The position numbers and the translations under genes are program-made. 64,000 nucleotides of DNA. It comes from an uncultured Algibacter sp. Its GTDB lineage: Bacteria; Bacteroidota; Bacteroidia; Flavobacteriales; Flavobacteriaceae. The notes beneath the pieces were generated by a model. It saw only the letters and a program-made list of their open reading frames with translations, was not told the origin of the DNA and searched no databases. Position 1 is the stretch's first letter. Each line of letters opens with the position of its first letter. This document shows, piece by piece, positions 17,368 through 25,453 of the stretch. The stretch lies in assembly GCF_947490405.1 (NCBI RefSeq), contig NZ_CANLGU010000001.1, positions 496,001 through 560,000 of the forward strand, written 5' to 3'.

Positions 17368-18957
17368 ATGAGTAATAAAATAAACCACAGCATGTCTTTA
17401 GCTAAACCAGACGCTTTAGACATTACAAACAAACAAAAAATAGCTCTTGCAATAGGCATTATTGGGTTATTAATTTTAACACTAGCTCTTTTTAATACAG
17501 ACTTTCCAAACAAAGGATTATTCTTAACACTTGCCTTAGGGTTAATATCTGGCGGCATTATAATCTATTCGAGAGAGGCGTATTTATCTAAGCTAGAGGG
17601 TATAAAAAATGATGGAGTTTGGTTTAAATCCATTTCCTCTCGAGGTACTTGGGGTTGGATTGTTGGTGTTATACTCACTGCATTTTACATCATATTATAT
17701 TTCTTTCCTAAATATTTAGGATTAGGAACAGACGGTGCAGAAAACACGGGATTAATTAGCTTGTTCGATCCTTTAAGCAAATTATTAAGTGGCAGACCTG
17801 CAAGCCAGTGGTTTGTTTACGGTACACTTTACACGGTTGCTATTTTAGCCTTTGGATATAAATTTATTTTAAAATACAGGCACAATCGTTACCAACAATT
17901 ACGTACAGGTTCTGTAATGTTTTTTCAATTAGGTTTTGCTTTTTTAATTCCAGAGTTCATGTATGTTATGAACAACGATTTGCCATATTACGATTTAAAA
18001 AGTGTATGGCCACTTAACTATTATATTTTTGATGAATGGTCTGTAAACGGCTTTCTTTCAAACGGAAATATTGGTTTAGCTTTAATATTGTTTGGTATCA
18101 TTTCCATTTTTGTAATCACACCCATTTTAACTTATAAATACGGAAAACGTTGGTATTGCTCATGGGTTTGTGGTTGTGGCGGTTTAGCCGAAACTGCTGG
18201 AGATTCTTTTAGACAATTATCTTCTAAAAAAATGTCTGCTTGGAAACTAGAACGCTGGTTAATACATACTGTTTTAGTATTTTCTGTAGTGATGACAGTA
18301 GCTATGATTTACACCTATTTAGGTTATGATAAAAATGATTTCTGGTTAACACGAGGTGTTTTTATTTCTTTAGTTATCGGGTTCCTAACATTAGTTTTTG
18401 CAGGTGTTATGTATTTTAAAAGACAAGAATTAGGTAAAGATGCTAAATATGGTGCTATTGGTTTCTTTGTTGTCATTGCATTATTACTTATCATGCATTT
18501 TACAGGAACAACAAATCAAATATTTTATATTAAATCGGGTGCGCTAAGATCTGCATATGGTTTATACATAGGTTCTATATTTTCAGGTGTTATTGGCACA
18601 GGCTTTTATCCTATCTTAGGAAGTCGTTCTTGGTGCAGATTTGGTTGCCCTATGGCTGCTATTCTAGGATTTCAACAACGTTTATTCTCTAAATTTAGAA
18701 TTACAACTAATGGCGGACAATGTATTTCTTGCGGAAACTGCTCAAATAGTTGTGAAATGGGAATTGATGTTCGTGCCTATGCACAAAAAGGAGAAAATAT
18801 AGTACGCTCAAGTTGTGTTGGCTGTGGTATTTGTTCTGCAGTTTGCCCAAGAGGTGTTTTGAAATTAGAAAATGATAGCATGGAAGGACGTATAAACCCA
18901 ACCGAAGTACTATTAGGAAATGATGTTGATTTAATGGATTTGGTAAACAAAAAGTAA
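17368..18957 (+). CDS. Polytopic membrane 4Fe-4S protein (NapH/NosR/RdxA-like)
   Basis: The 529-residue protein has about ten hydrophobic segments. Two Cys-containing cytoplasmic loops (CSWVCGCGG near 267 and CRFGCPMA near 422) are typical of NapH/NosR/CcoG-like proteins. They are followed by two C-terminal 4Fe-4S motifs, CISCGNCSNSC and CVGCGICSAVCP (residues about 452-500). It lies 2 bases after the FAD oxidoreductase gene, forming a likely electron-transfer pair across the inner membrane. No Nos, Nap or cbb3 maturation genes are nearby, so the pathway served is open. Confidence 0.82.
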   Translation: MSNKINHSMSLAKPDALDITNKQKIALAIGIIGLLILTLALFNTDFPNKGLFLTLALGLISGGIIIYSREAYLSKLEGIKNDGVWFKSISSRGTWGWIVGVILTAFYIILYFFPKYLGLGTDGAENTGLISLFDPLSKLLSGRPASQWFVYGTLYTVAILAFGYKFILKYRHNRYQQLRTGSVMFFQLGFAFLIPEFMYVMNNDLPYYDLKSVWPLNYYIFDEWSVNGFLSNGNIGLALILFGIISIFVITPILTYKYGKRWYCSWVCGCGGLAETAGDSFRQLSSKKMSAWKLERWLIHTVLVFSVVMTVAMIYTYLGYDKNDFWLTRGVFISLVIGFLTLVFAGVMYFKRQELGKDAKYGAIGFFVVIALLLIMHFTGTTNQIFYIKSGALRSAYGLYIGSIFSGVIGTGFYPILGSRSWCRFGCPMAAILGFQQRLFSKFRITTNGGQCISCGNCSNSCEMGIDVRAYAQKGENIVRSSCVGCGICSAVCPRGVLKLENDSMEGRINPTEVLLGNDVDLMDLVNKK

Positions 18958-18962
18958 TCGAT

Positions 18963-19445
18963 TTGAAATATTTCAATTTAATATTTAGCCTTTCTTTATT
19001 AATTTCAATCAACTGTTTTTCTCAAAAAATTTATAAGAGAAATTATGACGAAAACAATAAGATAACATCAGAAGGTTGGTTAGAAAACAATAAAAAAATC
19101 AAGTTCTGGACCTTCTATTATAAAAACGGTAATATCAAAAAAGAAGGGCATTTTAGTGAAAACAAAGAAACTAAATACTGGAAATTTTATAACATCTCTG
19201 GACGTTTGGAGAAAGAAGGCCATTATAAAAACGGTAAGAAAGATGATTGGTGGTTATTTTATGATGCAAACGAAAAAATAAACCATAAATGCCAACTCGA
19301 GAATAATCAAAAAAATGGCTATTGCCTCATGTATAGAAATGAAAAGTTAATAGCGGCTTCAAAGTATCAAGCTGGAAAAAAGTTAAAAGAATGGACTACA
19401 TTTGCAGGTTTTAAAAAAGAAAACAAACTTAGCGATCTCAAATGA
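18963..19445 (+). CDS. MORN / YwqK-like repeat protein with signal peptide and TTG start
   Basis: The 160-residue protein has a signal peptide (MKYFNLIFSLSLLISINCFS) and a series of ~22-residue repeats with the pattern GxWxxYYxNGxxKKEG (KFWTFYYKNGNIKKEGHF, KYWKFYNISGRLEKEGHY, DWWLFYDANEK). This is the YwqK/MORN type, often annotated as a toxin-antitoxin YwqK-family antitoxin although the secreted repeat protein has no proven antitoxin role. The start must be TTG at 18963: no in-frame ATG gives a signal peptide. It overlaps the next gene by 4 bases (ATGA). Confidence 0.75.
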   Translation: MKYFNLIFSLSLLISINCFSQKIYKRNYDENNKITSEGWLENNKKIKFWTFYYKNGNIKKEGHFSENKETKYWKFYNISGRLEKEGHYKNGKKDDWWLFYDANEKINHKCQLENNQKNGYCLMYRNEKLIAASKYQAGKKLKEWTTFAGFKKENKLSDLK

Positions 19446-20134
19446 CCAAAATAAAAGTCATCATTCCAGCCTTTAACGAAGCAGACTCTATAGCGCATGT
19501 CATTAATGATATTCCCAAGATAGTTGATGAGATTATTGTGGTTAGCAACAATTCAACAGATGCAACAGAATCTAATGCTAAAAAAGCTGGCGCTACCGTT
19601 CTGGTAGAAACAAAAAAAGGATACGGCTATGCGTGTTTAAAAGGTGTCGAATACATAGCTAATCAAAATAAAAAACCCGAGATTATCGTTTTTCTAGATG
19701 GAGATTATAGTGATTACCCTGAAGAGTTAACCAAAATTGTAAGTCCAATAATAAATAGCAATATCGATTTTGTGATTGGAGCCCGCACAAAAAAACTCAG
19801 AGAACAAGGTTCCATGACAATACCGCAAATCTTTGGAAATTGGCTTGCAACAACTTTAATGTCGCTTTTTTTTGGAGCAAAGTTCACAGATTTAGGTCCT
19901 TTTAGAGCCATTAAATACCAAAAACTGTTAGCGCTTAATATGGAAGACAAAACTTATGGCTGGACTGTAGAAATGCAACTCAAGGCACTTAAGCAAAAAC
20001 TTACATATACAGAGATACCCGTAAACTACAGAAATAGAATTGGTGTTTCAAAAGTTTCAGGTACGGTAAAAGGTGCTATATTTGCTGGCGTTAAAATCTT
20101 AGGATGGATTTTTAAATACAGTTTTAAAAAATGA
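19442..20134 (+). CDS. GT2 glycosyltransferase, dolichol-phosphate-mannose synthase-like
   Basis: The 230-residue soluble GT2 enzyme has VIIPAFNEADSI at the N-terminus, a nucleotide-binding VVSNNSTDAT, the metal motif FLDGDYSD near residue 85 and GPFRAIKY near residue 155. It resembles polyprenyl-phosphate sugar transferases of the DPM1/GtrB type without the membrane tail. The start overlaps the upstream stop (ATGA), and its stop overlaps the next GT gene (ATGA). With the GT-C enzyme at 24065 it could supply a lipid-linked sugar donor. Confidence 0.85.
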   Translation: MTKIKVIIPAFNEADSIAHVINDIPKIVDEIIVVSNNSTDATESNAKKAGATVLVETKKGYGYACLKGVEYIANQNKKPEIIVFLDGDYSDYPEELTKIVSPIINSNIDFVIGARTKKLREQGSMTIPQIFGNWLATTLMSLFFGAKFTDLGPFRAIKYQKLLALNMEDKTYGWTVEMQLKALKQKLTYTEIPVNYRNRIGVSKVSGTVKGAIFAGVKILGWIFKYSFKK

Positions 20135-21621
20135 TTTTAGAAACAATAACCATAATCATTTACAGCGTTTCGCTTTTGCTCATATTTATGTATGCATTAG
20201 CGCAACTTAATCTGTTATTTAATTATTTATCTTCCAAAAAACAAAAGGATAATTGCCCAAAATTCGATTTATCCAATCCCACAGAAATCCCTTATGTTAC
20301 TATTCAGCTACCCGTCTTTAACGAGATGTATGTTATGGAACGTTTGCTAAATAACATAGCCAAGATTGACTACCCTAAGGATAAATTAGAAATTCAGGTT
20401 CTAGATGATTCAACAGATGAAACTGTAGAAAGCACACGAAAACAAATAGAAAAAATTCAAACTACTGGCTTAGACATAAAACACATTACCAGAACAGACC
20501 GCCAAGGCTTTAAAGCAGGTGCGTTAAAAGAAGGATTAGAAATTGCAAAAGGCGACATTATTGCCATTTTCGATTCAGATTTCCTTCCAAAACCCGATTG
20601 GCTAAAACACACGGTACCTTATTTTAAAGACGAAGCTATAGGGGTTGTACAAACCCGCTGGGGGCATATCAATCGTAATTATTCTATACTCACAAAAATT
20701 CAAGCCTTTGCTTTAGATGCACATTTTACCTTAGAGCAAGTAGGCAGAAACAGTAAAGGACATTTTATAAACTTTAATGGTACAGCAGGCCTATGGCGTA
20801 AAACATGTATTATTGATGCAGGAAATTGGGAAGGAGACACCTTAACAGAAGATTTAGACCTCAGCTACAGAGCACAACTAAAAAACTGGAAATTTAAATA
20901 CCTAGAAAACGTAGAAACACCTGCAGAACTCCCAATAGTTATAAGCGCTGCACGCTCTCAACAATTTAGATGGAATAAAGGTGGTGCAGAAAACTTTCGC
21001 AAAATGTTAAAACGCGTTGTAACCAGTGGTAATATATCTGCTAAAACCAAAATACACGGCTTGTTACACTTATTAAACAGCACCATGTTTTTAAACGTTT
21101 TAATCGTTGGCATTTTAAGCATCCCCATGCTATACATTAAAAATGAATACGCCCATTTACGACCCTATTTTTACATCATGAGCTTCTTCGTCATGAGTAC
21201 TATTATATTTTTTATATGCTACTGGTTTATGTACAAAAACATTTATGGAGGCGGGTTTAAAAACTTCATAAAATATATAGGGATGTTTTTTGTCTTTTTC
21301 TCTATTGCCATGGGTTTTTCGCTACATAATTCTATTGCAGTTTTAGAAGGGCATTGGGGTAAAAAATCAGAATTCGTGCGCACACCAAAATTTAATCTTA
21401 GCAAGTATAAAGACAACTGGAAGAATAACAAATACATCAAGCCTACAATATCTGCACATGTTATTTTCGAGGGGCTACTCATGCTCTACTTCGGTTTTGG
21501 TATGTACAGCGCCTTTATTGTAGGAAACCAAGGAGGTGATTTCGGACTCTTCCCGTTCCATCTTATGCTATTTGCAGGCTTTGGCTATGTGTTTTTTAAG
21601 TCTTTAGCCTCAAAGGTGTAA
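20131..21621 (+). CDS. Processive-type membrane GT2 glycosyltransferase (cellulose-synthase-like)
   Basis: The 496-residue protein has one N-terminal membrane helix, a GT2 catalytic domain and a C-terminal membrane bundle. Catalytic landmarks run in order: VLDDSTDET near residue 92, FDSDF near residue 148, TEDLDLSYR near residue 245 and QQFRW near residue 285 (the QxxRW motif of processive beta-glycosyltransferases). It could make a glycan or a glycolipid; a ceramide or diacylglycerol glycosyltransferase is an alternative. Its start overlaps the previous GT gene. The open reading stops 39 bases before a dispersed-repeat-like sequence. Confidence 0.87.
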   Translation: MILETITIIIYSVSLLLIFMYALAQLNLLFNYLSSKKQKDNCPKFDLSNPTEIPYVTIQLPVFNEMYVMERLLNNIAKIDYPKDKLEIQVLDDSTDETVESTRKQIEKIQTTGLDIKHITRTDRQGFKAGALKEGLEIAKGDIIAIFDSDFLPKPDWLKHTVPYFKDEAIGVVQTRWGHINRNYSILTKIQAFALDAHFTLEQVGRNSKGHFINFNGTAGLWRKTCIIDAGNWEGDTLTEDLDLSYRAQLKNWKFKYLENVETPAELPIVISAARSQQFRWNKGGAENFRKMLKRVVTSGNISAKTKIHGLLHLLNSTMFLNVLIVGILSIPMLYIKNEYAHLRPYFYIMSFFVMSTIIFFICYWFMYKNIYGGGFKNFIKYIGMFFVFFSIAMGFSLHNSIAVLEGHWGKKSEFVRTPKFNLSKYKDNWKNNKYIKPTISAHVIFEGLLMLYFGFGMYSAFIVGNQGGDFGLFPFHLMLFAGFGYVFFKSLASKV

Positions 21622-21660
21622 CAAGGTTTTTCTAGTTAAATACATTCCGTATTTATTTTT

Positions 21661-21819
21661 TGGGCGTTACCACAAGGGTCGGGCTATTCGTTACAATCTT
21701 TTTAAAAACGTCATTGTGAGGGAGGAACAACCGTAACAACCTGTTAAATTATAGTTTCCTAAGCAAATTGTTTTTTCTAAGGTTTTAAAAAGGATTTCCA
21801 CTGCTATCCCTAACGCGGG
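21661..21819. repeat. Intergenic dispersed-repeat-like sequence
   Basis: This non-coding stretch is bounded by GGGCGTTA and TAACGCGGG, so GCGTTA/TAACGC form a short terminal inverted repeat. Inside it is a segment with the look of a second repeat (TCATTGTGAGGGAGGAACAA at 21711-21730). The parts resemble multicopy intergenic sequences I recall from flavobacterial genomes, but only one copy lies in this window, so repetition cannot be shown here. Its local base composition is richer in GC than its surroundings. Confidence 0.45.
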
Positions 21820-21869
21820 TATATTTACTAACTAGGTTTTAAATCGGAAAATAAAAGGCTTTTTTTGAG

Positions 21870-21874
21870 AAGTT
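21870..21874. repeat. Possible left target-site duplication AAGTT
   Basis: AAGTT lies directly outside the left end CGTTTAACG of the nuclease cassette, and an identical AAGTT lies directly outside the right end at 23986-23990. Five bases can match by chance. Confidence 0.3.
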
Positions 21875-22013
21875 CGTTTAACGGTCTCGGCTATGAGTAG
21901 TTGCATGGGTTAGCACTCAACTTTGCAAGTACAGACCAGACTGAAAATCCGAGAGGAGTTTCAGAAGTAGGCGAGAACAAGCAATTACTTATAGCCATTG
22001 TTGTGTGTAGTGC
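21875..22013 (+). repeat. Left structured boundary element
   Basis: It starts with CGTTTAACG, then GGCTATGAGTAGTTGC (21889-21904) pairs with GCAATTACTTATAGCC (21981-21996) at 14 of 16 positions, the two exceptions being G:T pairs. A nested CTGAAA/TTTCAG stem (21941-21964) lies inside. It ends with TTGTGTGTAGTGC, one base before the nuclease stop codon. The folding suggests single-strand recognition or a structured RNA. Confidence 0.55.
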
Positions 22014-22014
22014 T

Positions 22015-23904
22015 TTAATTTTCATTTAATTTTTTTATTTCTCTAAACCAACCACTTATTTCTTCGTAAGATTTCATTTCAATTAATTGTTCTTTTGTAA
22101 TAAGTTTAGTCAATTTACCATTAGTTATTTGTTTAACTATCTTCTCATCATCAAATTTCTTTGTTTTATCTTTTACAATATTTGGAATATCAGAATTATT
22201 CCAGTCTCTTATTGATGAACAATCAATTTCAAATTCACTTTCATAAAGACTTGGATGAATGTAATTTTCCATTTCTCTCCTCAGAGTTAAGATTCCTTTA
22301 GAGTTGTCTTTCCTTTTATTGACTTTTTCAATCGAAGATTTGTATTGTTCGTTAGAGTCTTTATCATATAGATGAAATTCAATGATATTTGAACCTTCCA
22401 AATAATTCCTGTCAACCCAGTTTTTTAGAGATGAGCCACCCATTGGAATAATTTTAATTTTTTCTTTTTTTAAATCAATTATGTTTTTAAAATCTGAAAT
22501 ACTTTGATTTAAATTAAGTAAAAAGTTTATATCGTTTTCTCCTTCAACGCAGATTACTAATTTACCTAAGTATGAAGTAATACCTAAAGTCTCAGCTATC
22601 GCTTTTAGTTTGTTTTCATCTTGAATTACTTTATTAACACCATTAATTCTGTCAATTAAAATTAAATTCTCGTCTTTTGTTTGTTTTGCAATTTCAGGTG
22701 AGTGTGTTGTTAGAATTACTTGACTTTTTTCTTTTAAAGCGATTTCATTCAATGCATCTATGAGTAATTTCTGATGATTAGGATGTTGTGATGTTTCAGG
22801 TTCTTCAATTGCAAAAATTACGTTTTTATTTGACGTATTTTGTCTTTCTGCTTCGGCTCTAAAGTAATTTAGTAAAATAAGTCTTCTTACTCCACTACCT
22901 CTTTTGTTCATTGGTATATTATCGTCTCCAATAAATGAAAAAGCAAATAGGCTATCCCAAGCTTTATTTGTTACTTCAGGTTTTAAAACCTTAGCAAGTT
23001 CAGGGTTCATTTCCCCTAATTTTTTTATGGTTTCTTTTCCAATTAATTCTGCATTATCCTTTATCAACTTTTTGATTTCTTCCAGTTTGTCTATAACATT
23101 ATCAATAGCAGTTTTTGTAATGACTTTTAAAGGGTCTTGCACATCTTTATCAGTGTCTTTGTTTGCTCTATCAGACTGAAATAGAAAAAAGAGAGGCAAA
23201 TCAGTGCTAATACTATTCCAGATGTTTTTACTATCTTCTTTGTCTATTGGAAGTTCAATTGTTTTGAGTTCTAAATTATCAATGACAGAATAAATAGCTT
23301 TTCTTATATCGGCTCTTTTTCGTTTATCAATTGAAACAGGTACTACTTTATCAGTGTCTGGGTCATAAGGTCCAATTGACAATCCTTCATCTAAATTTTC
23401 TAGTTGATTATTATTCTGTTTTTCAGAAAGAGCAAATGCTATTTCGTCATTTTCAAGAACTTTTCTTAAGTCCTCAATTTTCAAAGTTGGTAAAGGTTTT
23501 TTAGAGTATTGTATTGGGTAATTACAAATTATGAATGTTTTTAAACTTGTAGCTGTTAGTTTGTTTTTACTACAATCCCATACTTTTTTTATTTCTAAAT
23601 CTCCGTCTGAATTTAATAAATATTCATCTGAAAGTTTTGTTTTAACATCAGTGTCTATTAAATATTCCTTATTCTTATCTATTTTAAAAGAACAAGCAAT
23701 TTCCATTTTAGATCCATTAAATACATTTTTATCATTTATATCAATTTTTGTTCTTCCTTGTCCAAAAAATATATCTAAAGCTTCTAATATTGTTGATTTT
23801 CCAATGTCATTTCTACCAATAATAACATTTAAATTTTCATCAAATTCAATTTCTATTGTTTGATAGCTTCTAAAGTTTAATAGTTTTAATTTTTTTAAAT
23901 ACAT
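22015..23904 (-). CDS. OLD-family ATP-dependent endonuclease (AAA ATPase plus TOPRIM)
   Basis: The 629-residue protein has an SMC/RecF-like ATPase half with Walker A GRNDIGKST at 30-38, an RGSGVRR signature-like segment near 335, Walker B IFAIEEPETSQHP near 363 and the H-loop TTHSPE near 397. A TOPRIM nuclease half follows, with the catalytic Glu in VICVEGENDINF near 450 and LYDKD near 510. This is the Overcoming Lysogenization Defect family, whose members degrade DNA in phage defence. No GajB-type helicase is next to it, so it is class 1-like rather than Gabija. The gene alone fills the cassette and lacks a clear TAnnTTTG promoter box of its own. Confidence 0.88.
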   Translation of the reverse strand: MYLKKLKLLNFRSYQTIEIEFDENLNVIIGRNDIGKSTILEALDIFFGQGRTKIDINDKNVFNGSKMEIACSFKIDKNKEYLIDTDVKTKLSDEYLLNSDGDLEIKKVWDCSKNKLTATSLKTFIICNYPIQYSKKPLPTLKIEDLRKVLENDEIAFALSEKQNNNQLENLDEGLSIGPYDPDTDKVVPVSIDKRKRADIRKAIYSVIDNLELKTIELPIDKEDSKNIWNSISTDLPLFFLFQSDRANKDTDKDVQDPLKVITKTAIDNVIDKLEEIKKLIKDNAELIGKETIKKLGEMNPELAKVLKPEVTNKAWDSLFAFSFIGDDNIPMNKRGSGVRRLILLNYFRAEAERQNTSNKNVIFAIEEPETSQHPNHQKLLIDALNEIALKEKSQVILTTHSPEIAKQTKDENLILIDRINGVNKVIQDENKLKAIAETLGITSYLGKLVICVEGENDINFLLNLNQSISDFKNIIDLKKEKIKIIPMGGSSLKNWVDRNYLEGSNIIEFHLYDKDSNEQYKSSIEKVNKRKDNSKGILTLRREMENYIHPSLYESEFEIDCSSIRDWNNSDIPNIVKDKTKKFDDEKIVKQITNGKLTKLITKEQLIEMKSYEEISGWFREIKKLNEN

Positions 23905-23922
23905 TCATTTTGCATTTTTTTC

Positions 23923-23985
23923 GCATTACACACAATGTGTTTACGGATATGCGTCGTTTTAATGACTTATATCCGACGTTAAACG
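23923..23985 (-). repeat. Right structured boundary element
   Basis: Read on the minus strand it starts CGTTTAACG, has a CGGATAT/ATATCCG hairpin, then runs to TTGTGTGTAATGC. It shares outer and inner cores with the left element in inverted orientation but is about half as long, lacking the nested stem. It lies 18 bases upstream of the nuclease start codon. Confidence 0.55.
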
Positions 23986-23990
23986 AAGTT
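23986..23990. repeat. Possible right target-site duplication AAGTT
   Basis: It is identical to 21870-21874 and abuts the right end CGTTAAACG. The match supports insertion but is too short to prove it. Confidence 0.3.
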
Positions 23991-24052
23991 ATCGTTTTTT
24001 TCTGACAAAATCAAGTAAGCTTCTTTTATAAAAAGCAACAAACAAATAGTAT

Positions 24053-24060
24053 TATATTTG
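24053..24060 (+). promoter_or_regulatory. -7 promoter box TATATTTG of the GT-C gene
   Basis: This is an exact TAnnTTTG match ending only 4 bases before the ATG at 24065, predicting a leaderless or nearly leaderless transcript. It lies outside the nuclease cassette. Confidence 0.45.
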
Positions 24061-24064
24061 GTTC

Positions 24065-25453
24065 ATGCTTTTAAACCCAACGTTTTTAAAACTTAATAGA
24101 TTGCCATTACTCATGGTATTATCTAGCGTATTATTCTATTGGGCATTTGCTTACAATTTAGTTCGGACAGATTATATAAAACTCATAACGCTATACTGCG
24201 CCTTGTTTTTTTTATTCTACAAATTAGTGCATCGTTTTAAAAGTAATATCCCTTTTTTAACCTATTTAGCTTTTGGTTTTCGAGCCATTTTTATCTTGGC
24301 TATCCCAAATCTTTCTCAAGATTTTTATCGTTTTATTTGGGACGGACGCATTATTTTAGAAGGCATAAATCCCTATTTATTTACAGTAGAGCATTTTATA
24401 AGTCAAGATCAATTCCCAGTAGCCGAAGCTCTAGAATTACGCGCAGGTATGGGCGATTTAAATGCAAGCCATTACACCAACTATCCGCCTATAAATCAAC
24501 TTTGTTTTATCATTGCTGGACTATTTTCTAACAAAAGCATTTTTGGTTCTGTAGTTGTTTTGCGATTACTCATTATTACAGCTGATTTTGGAACACTCCA
24601 TTTCGGAAAAAAGCTTTTAGAAAAATTAAAACTTCCAGCTTATAATATATTCTGGTACATCCTAAACCCATTTATCATTATAGAACTTACAGGAAATTTA
24701 CATTTTGAAGGTGTTATGATTTTCTTTTTAGTTTGGAGTTTATATTTATTACATAAAGGAGTATGGCAATGGGCAGCTGTTGTATTAGCTCTATCCATTT
24801 CAGTAAAACTAATGCCATTAATATTTTTGCCTTTGTTTTTTCAATGGTTTTTAAAGCATGATAAAAACAAAAAACAGGTTTCAACTATACAAAATCTAAC
24901 AAAACTCGCTGGATTTTATTTAATAGTTATCATAACAACCATATTACTTTTTCTTCCATTTTACTCCTCAGAATTCATCCACAATTACTCGCAAACCGTA
25001 GCTCTTTGGTTTCAAAATTTTGAGTTTAATGCCAGTATATATTACATTGCCAGAGAAATAGGGTACCTTTTTAGAGGTTATAACGAAATTGCCACCATCG
25101 GAAAAATCATTCCAATAATAGTTGTACTAGTCACACTAATTATTACCTTTTTCAGAAAAAACAAAACCACTGTAGAACTTGTAACAGCCATGTTATTTGT
25201 GCTTTCATTCTATTACTTTACAACAACAACAGTTCATCCATGGTATGTTACTACACTATTAATACTTTCGGTATTTACCAAGTATAAATTCCCTTTGGTT
25301 TGGAGCTTTGTAATTATTTTAAGCTATCTCGCTTATGTGAATATTAACAAAGCAGATAAATCTGAGAACCTATGGATAATAGCAATAGAATACATCATAG
25401 TATATGGTGTATTCATCTGGGAAGTTTTCTTGAAAAAACCTAAATTGAGCTAA
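24065..25453 (+). CDS. GT-C polytopic glycosyltransferase (mannosyltransferase-like, GT87/DUF2029 type)
   Basis: The 462-residue protein has about eleven hydrophobic segments. The first periplasmic loop shows the GT-C signature of polyprenyl-phosphate-sugar transferases: LSQDFYRFIWDGR, then ILEGINPYLF (residues about 80-101), with acidic and Arg residues intact. Further landmarks are ILNPFIIIELTGNLHFEG near residue 200 and TTTVHPWYVT near residue 385. It likely uses a lipid-linked sugar such as polyprenyl-phosphate-mannose, possibly made by the DPM1-like enzyme at 19442. It converges with the next gene, overlapping by 4 bases. Confidence 0.8.
   Translation: MLLNPTFLKLNRLPLLMVLSSVLFYWAFAYNLVRTDYIKLITLYCALFFLFYKLVHRFKSNIPFLTYLAFGFRAIFILAIPNLSQDFYRFIWDGRIILEGINPYLFTVEHFISQDQFPVAEALELRAGMGDLNASHYTNYPPINQLCFIIAGLFSNKSIFGSVVVLRLLIITADFGTLHFGKKLLEKLKLPAYNIFWYILNPFIIIELTGNLHFEGVMIFFLVWSLYLLHKGVWQWAAVVLALSISVKLMPLIFLPLFFQWFLKHDKNKKQVSTIQNLTKLAGFYLIVIITTILLFLPFYSSEFIHNYSQTVALWFQNFEFNASIYYIAREIGYLFRGYNEIATIGKIIPIIVVLVTLIITFFRKNKTTVELVTAMLFVLSFYYFTTTTVHPWYVTTLLILSVFTKYKFPLVWSFVIILSYLAYVNINKADKSENLWIIAIEYIIVYGVFIWEVFLKKPKLS

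Larger units (their letters stand above)
21875..23985. mobile_element. Transposase-less one-gene cassette bounded by inverted hairpin elements
   Basis: The unit contains only the OLD-family nuclease gene. Outer ends CGTTTAACG (21875-21883) and CGTTAAACG (23977-23985) are perfect inverted repeats, extending to 11 bp as TTCGTTTAACG/CGTTAAACGAA. Inner ends TTGTGTGTAGTGC (22001-22013) and GCATTACACACAA (23923-23935) match inversely at 12 of 13 bases and hug the gene. Each end also forms a hairpin between its outer and inner cores. It separates two glycosyltransferase genes that look like one set. No recombinase lies inside, so it would need one in trans. Confidence 0.55.

Noticed and set aside
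22015-23904. Gabija system
   Set aside because: The OLD-type nuclease resembles GajA in domains, but there is no UvrD-like helicase (GajB) next to it. Both flanks are glycosyltransferase genes.
21876-23984. GTTTAAC (21876) and GTTAAAC (23978) fit integron core sites RYYYAAC and GTTRRRY
   Set aside because: Each boundary element has only one such core, and its inner end (TTGTGTGTARTGC) does not fit the complementary core, so neither is a proper attC site. No integrase is visible. I keep them as inverted boundary elements of unknown type.
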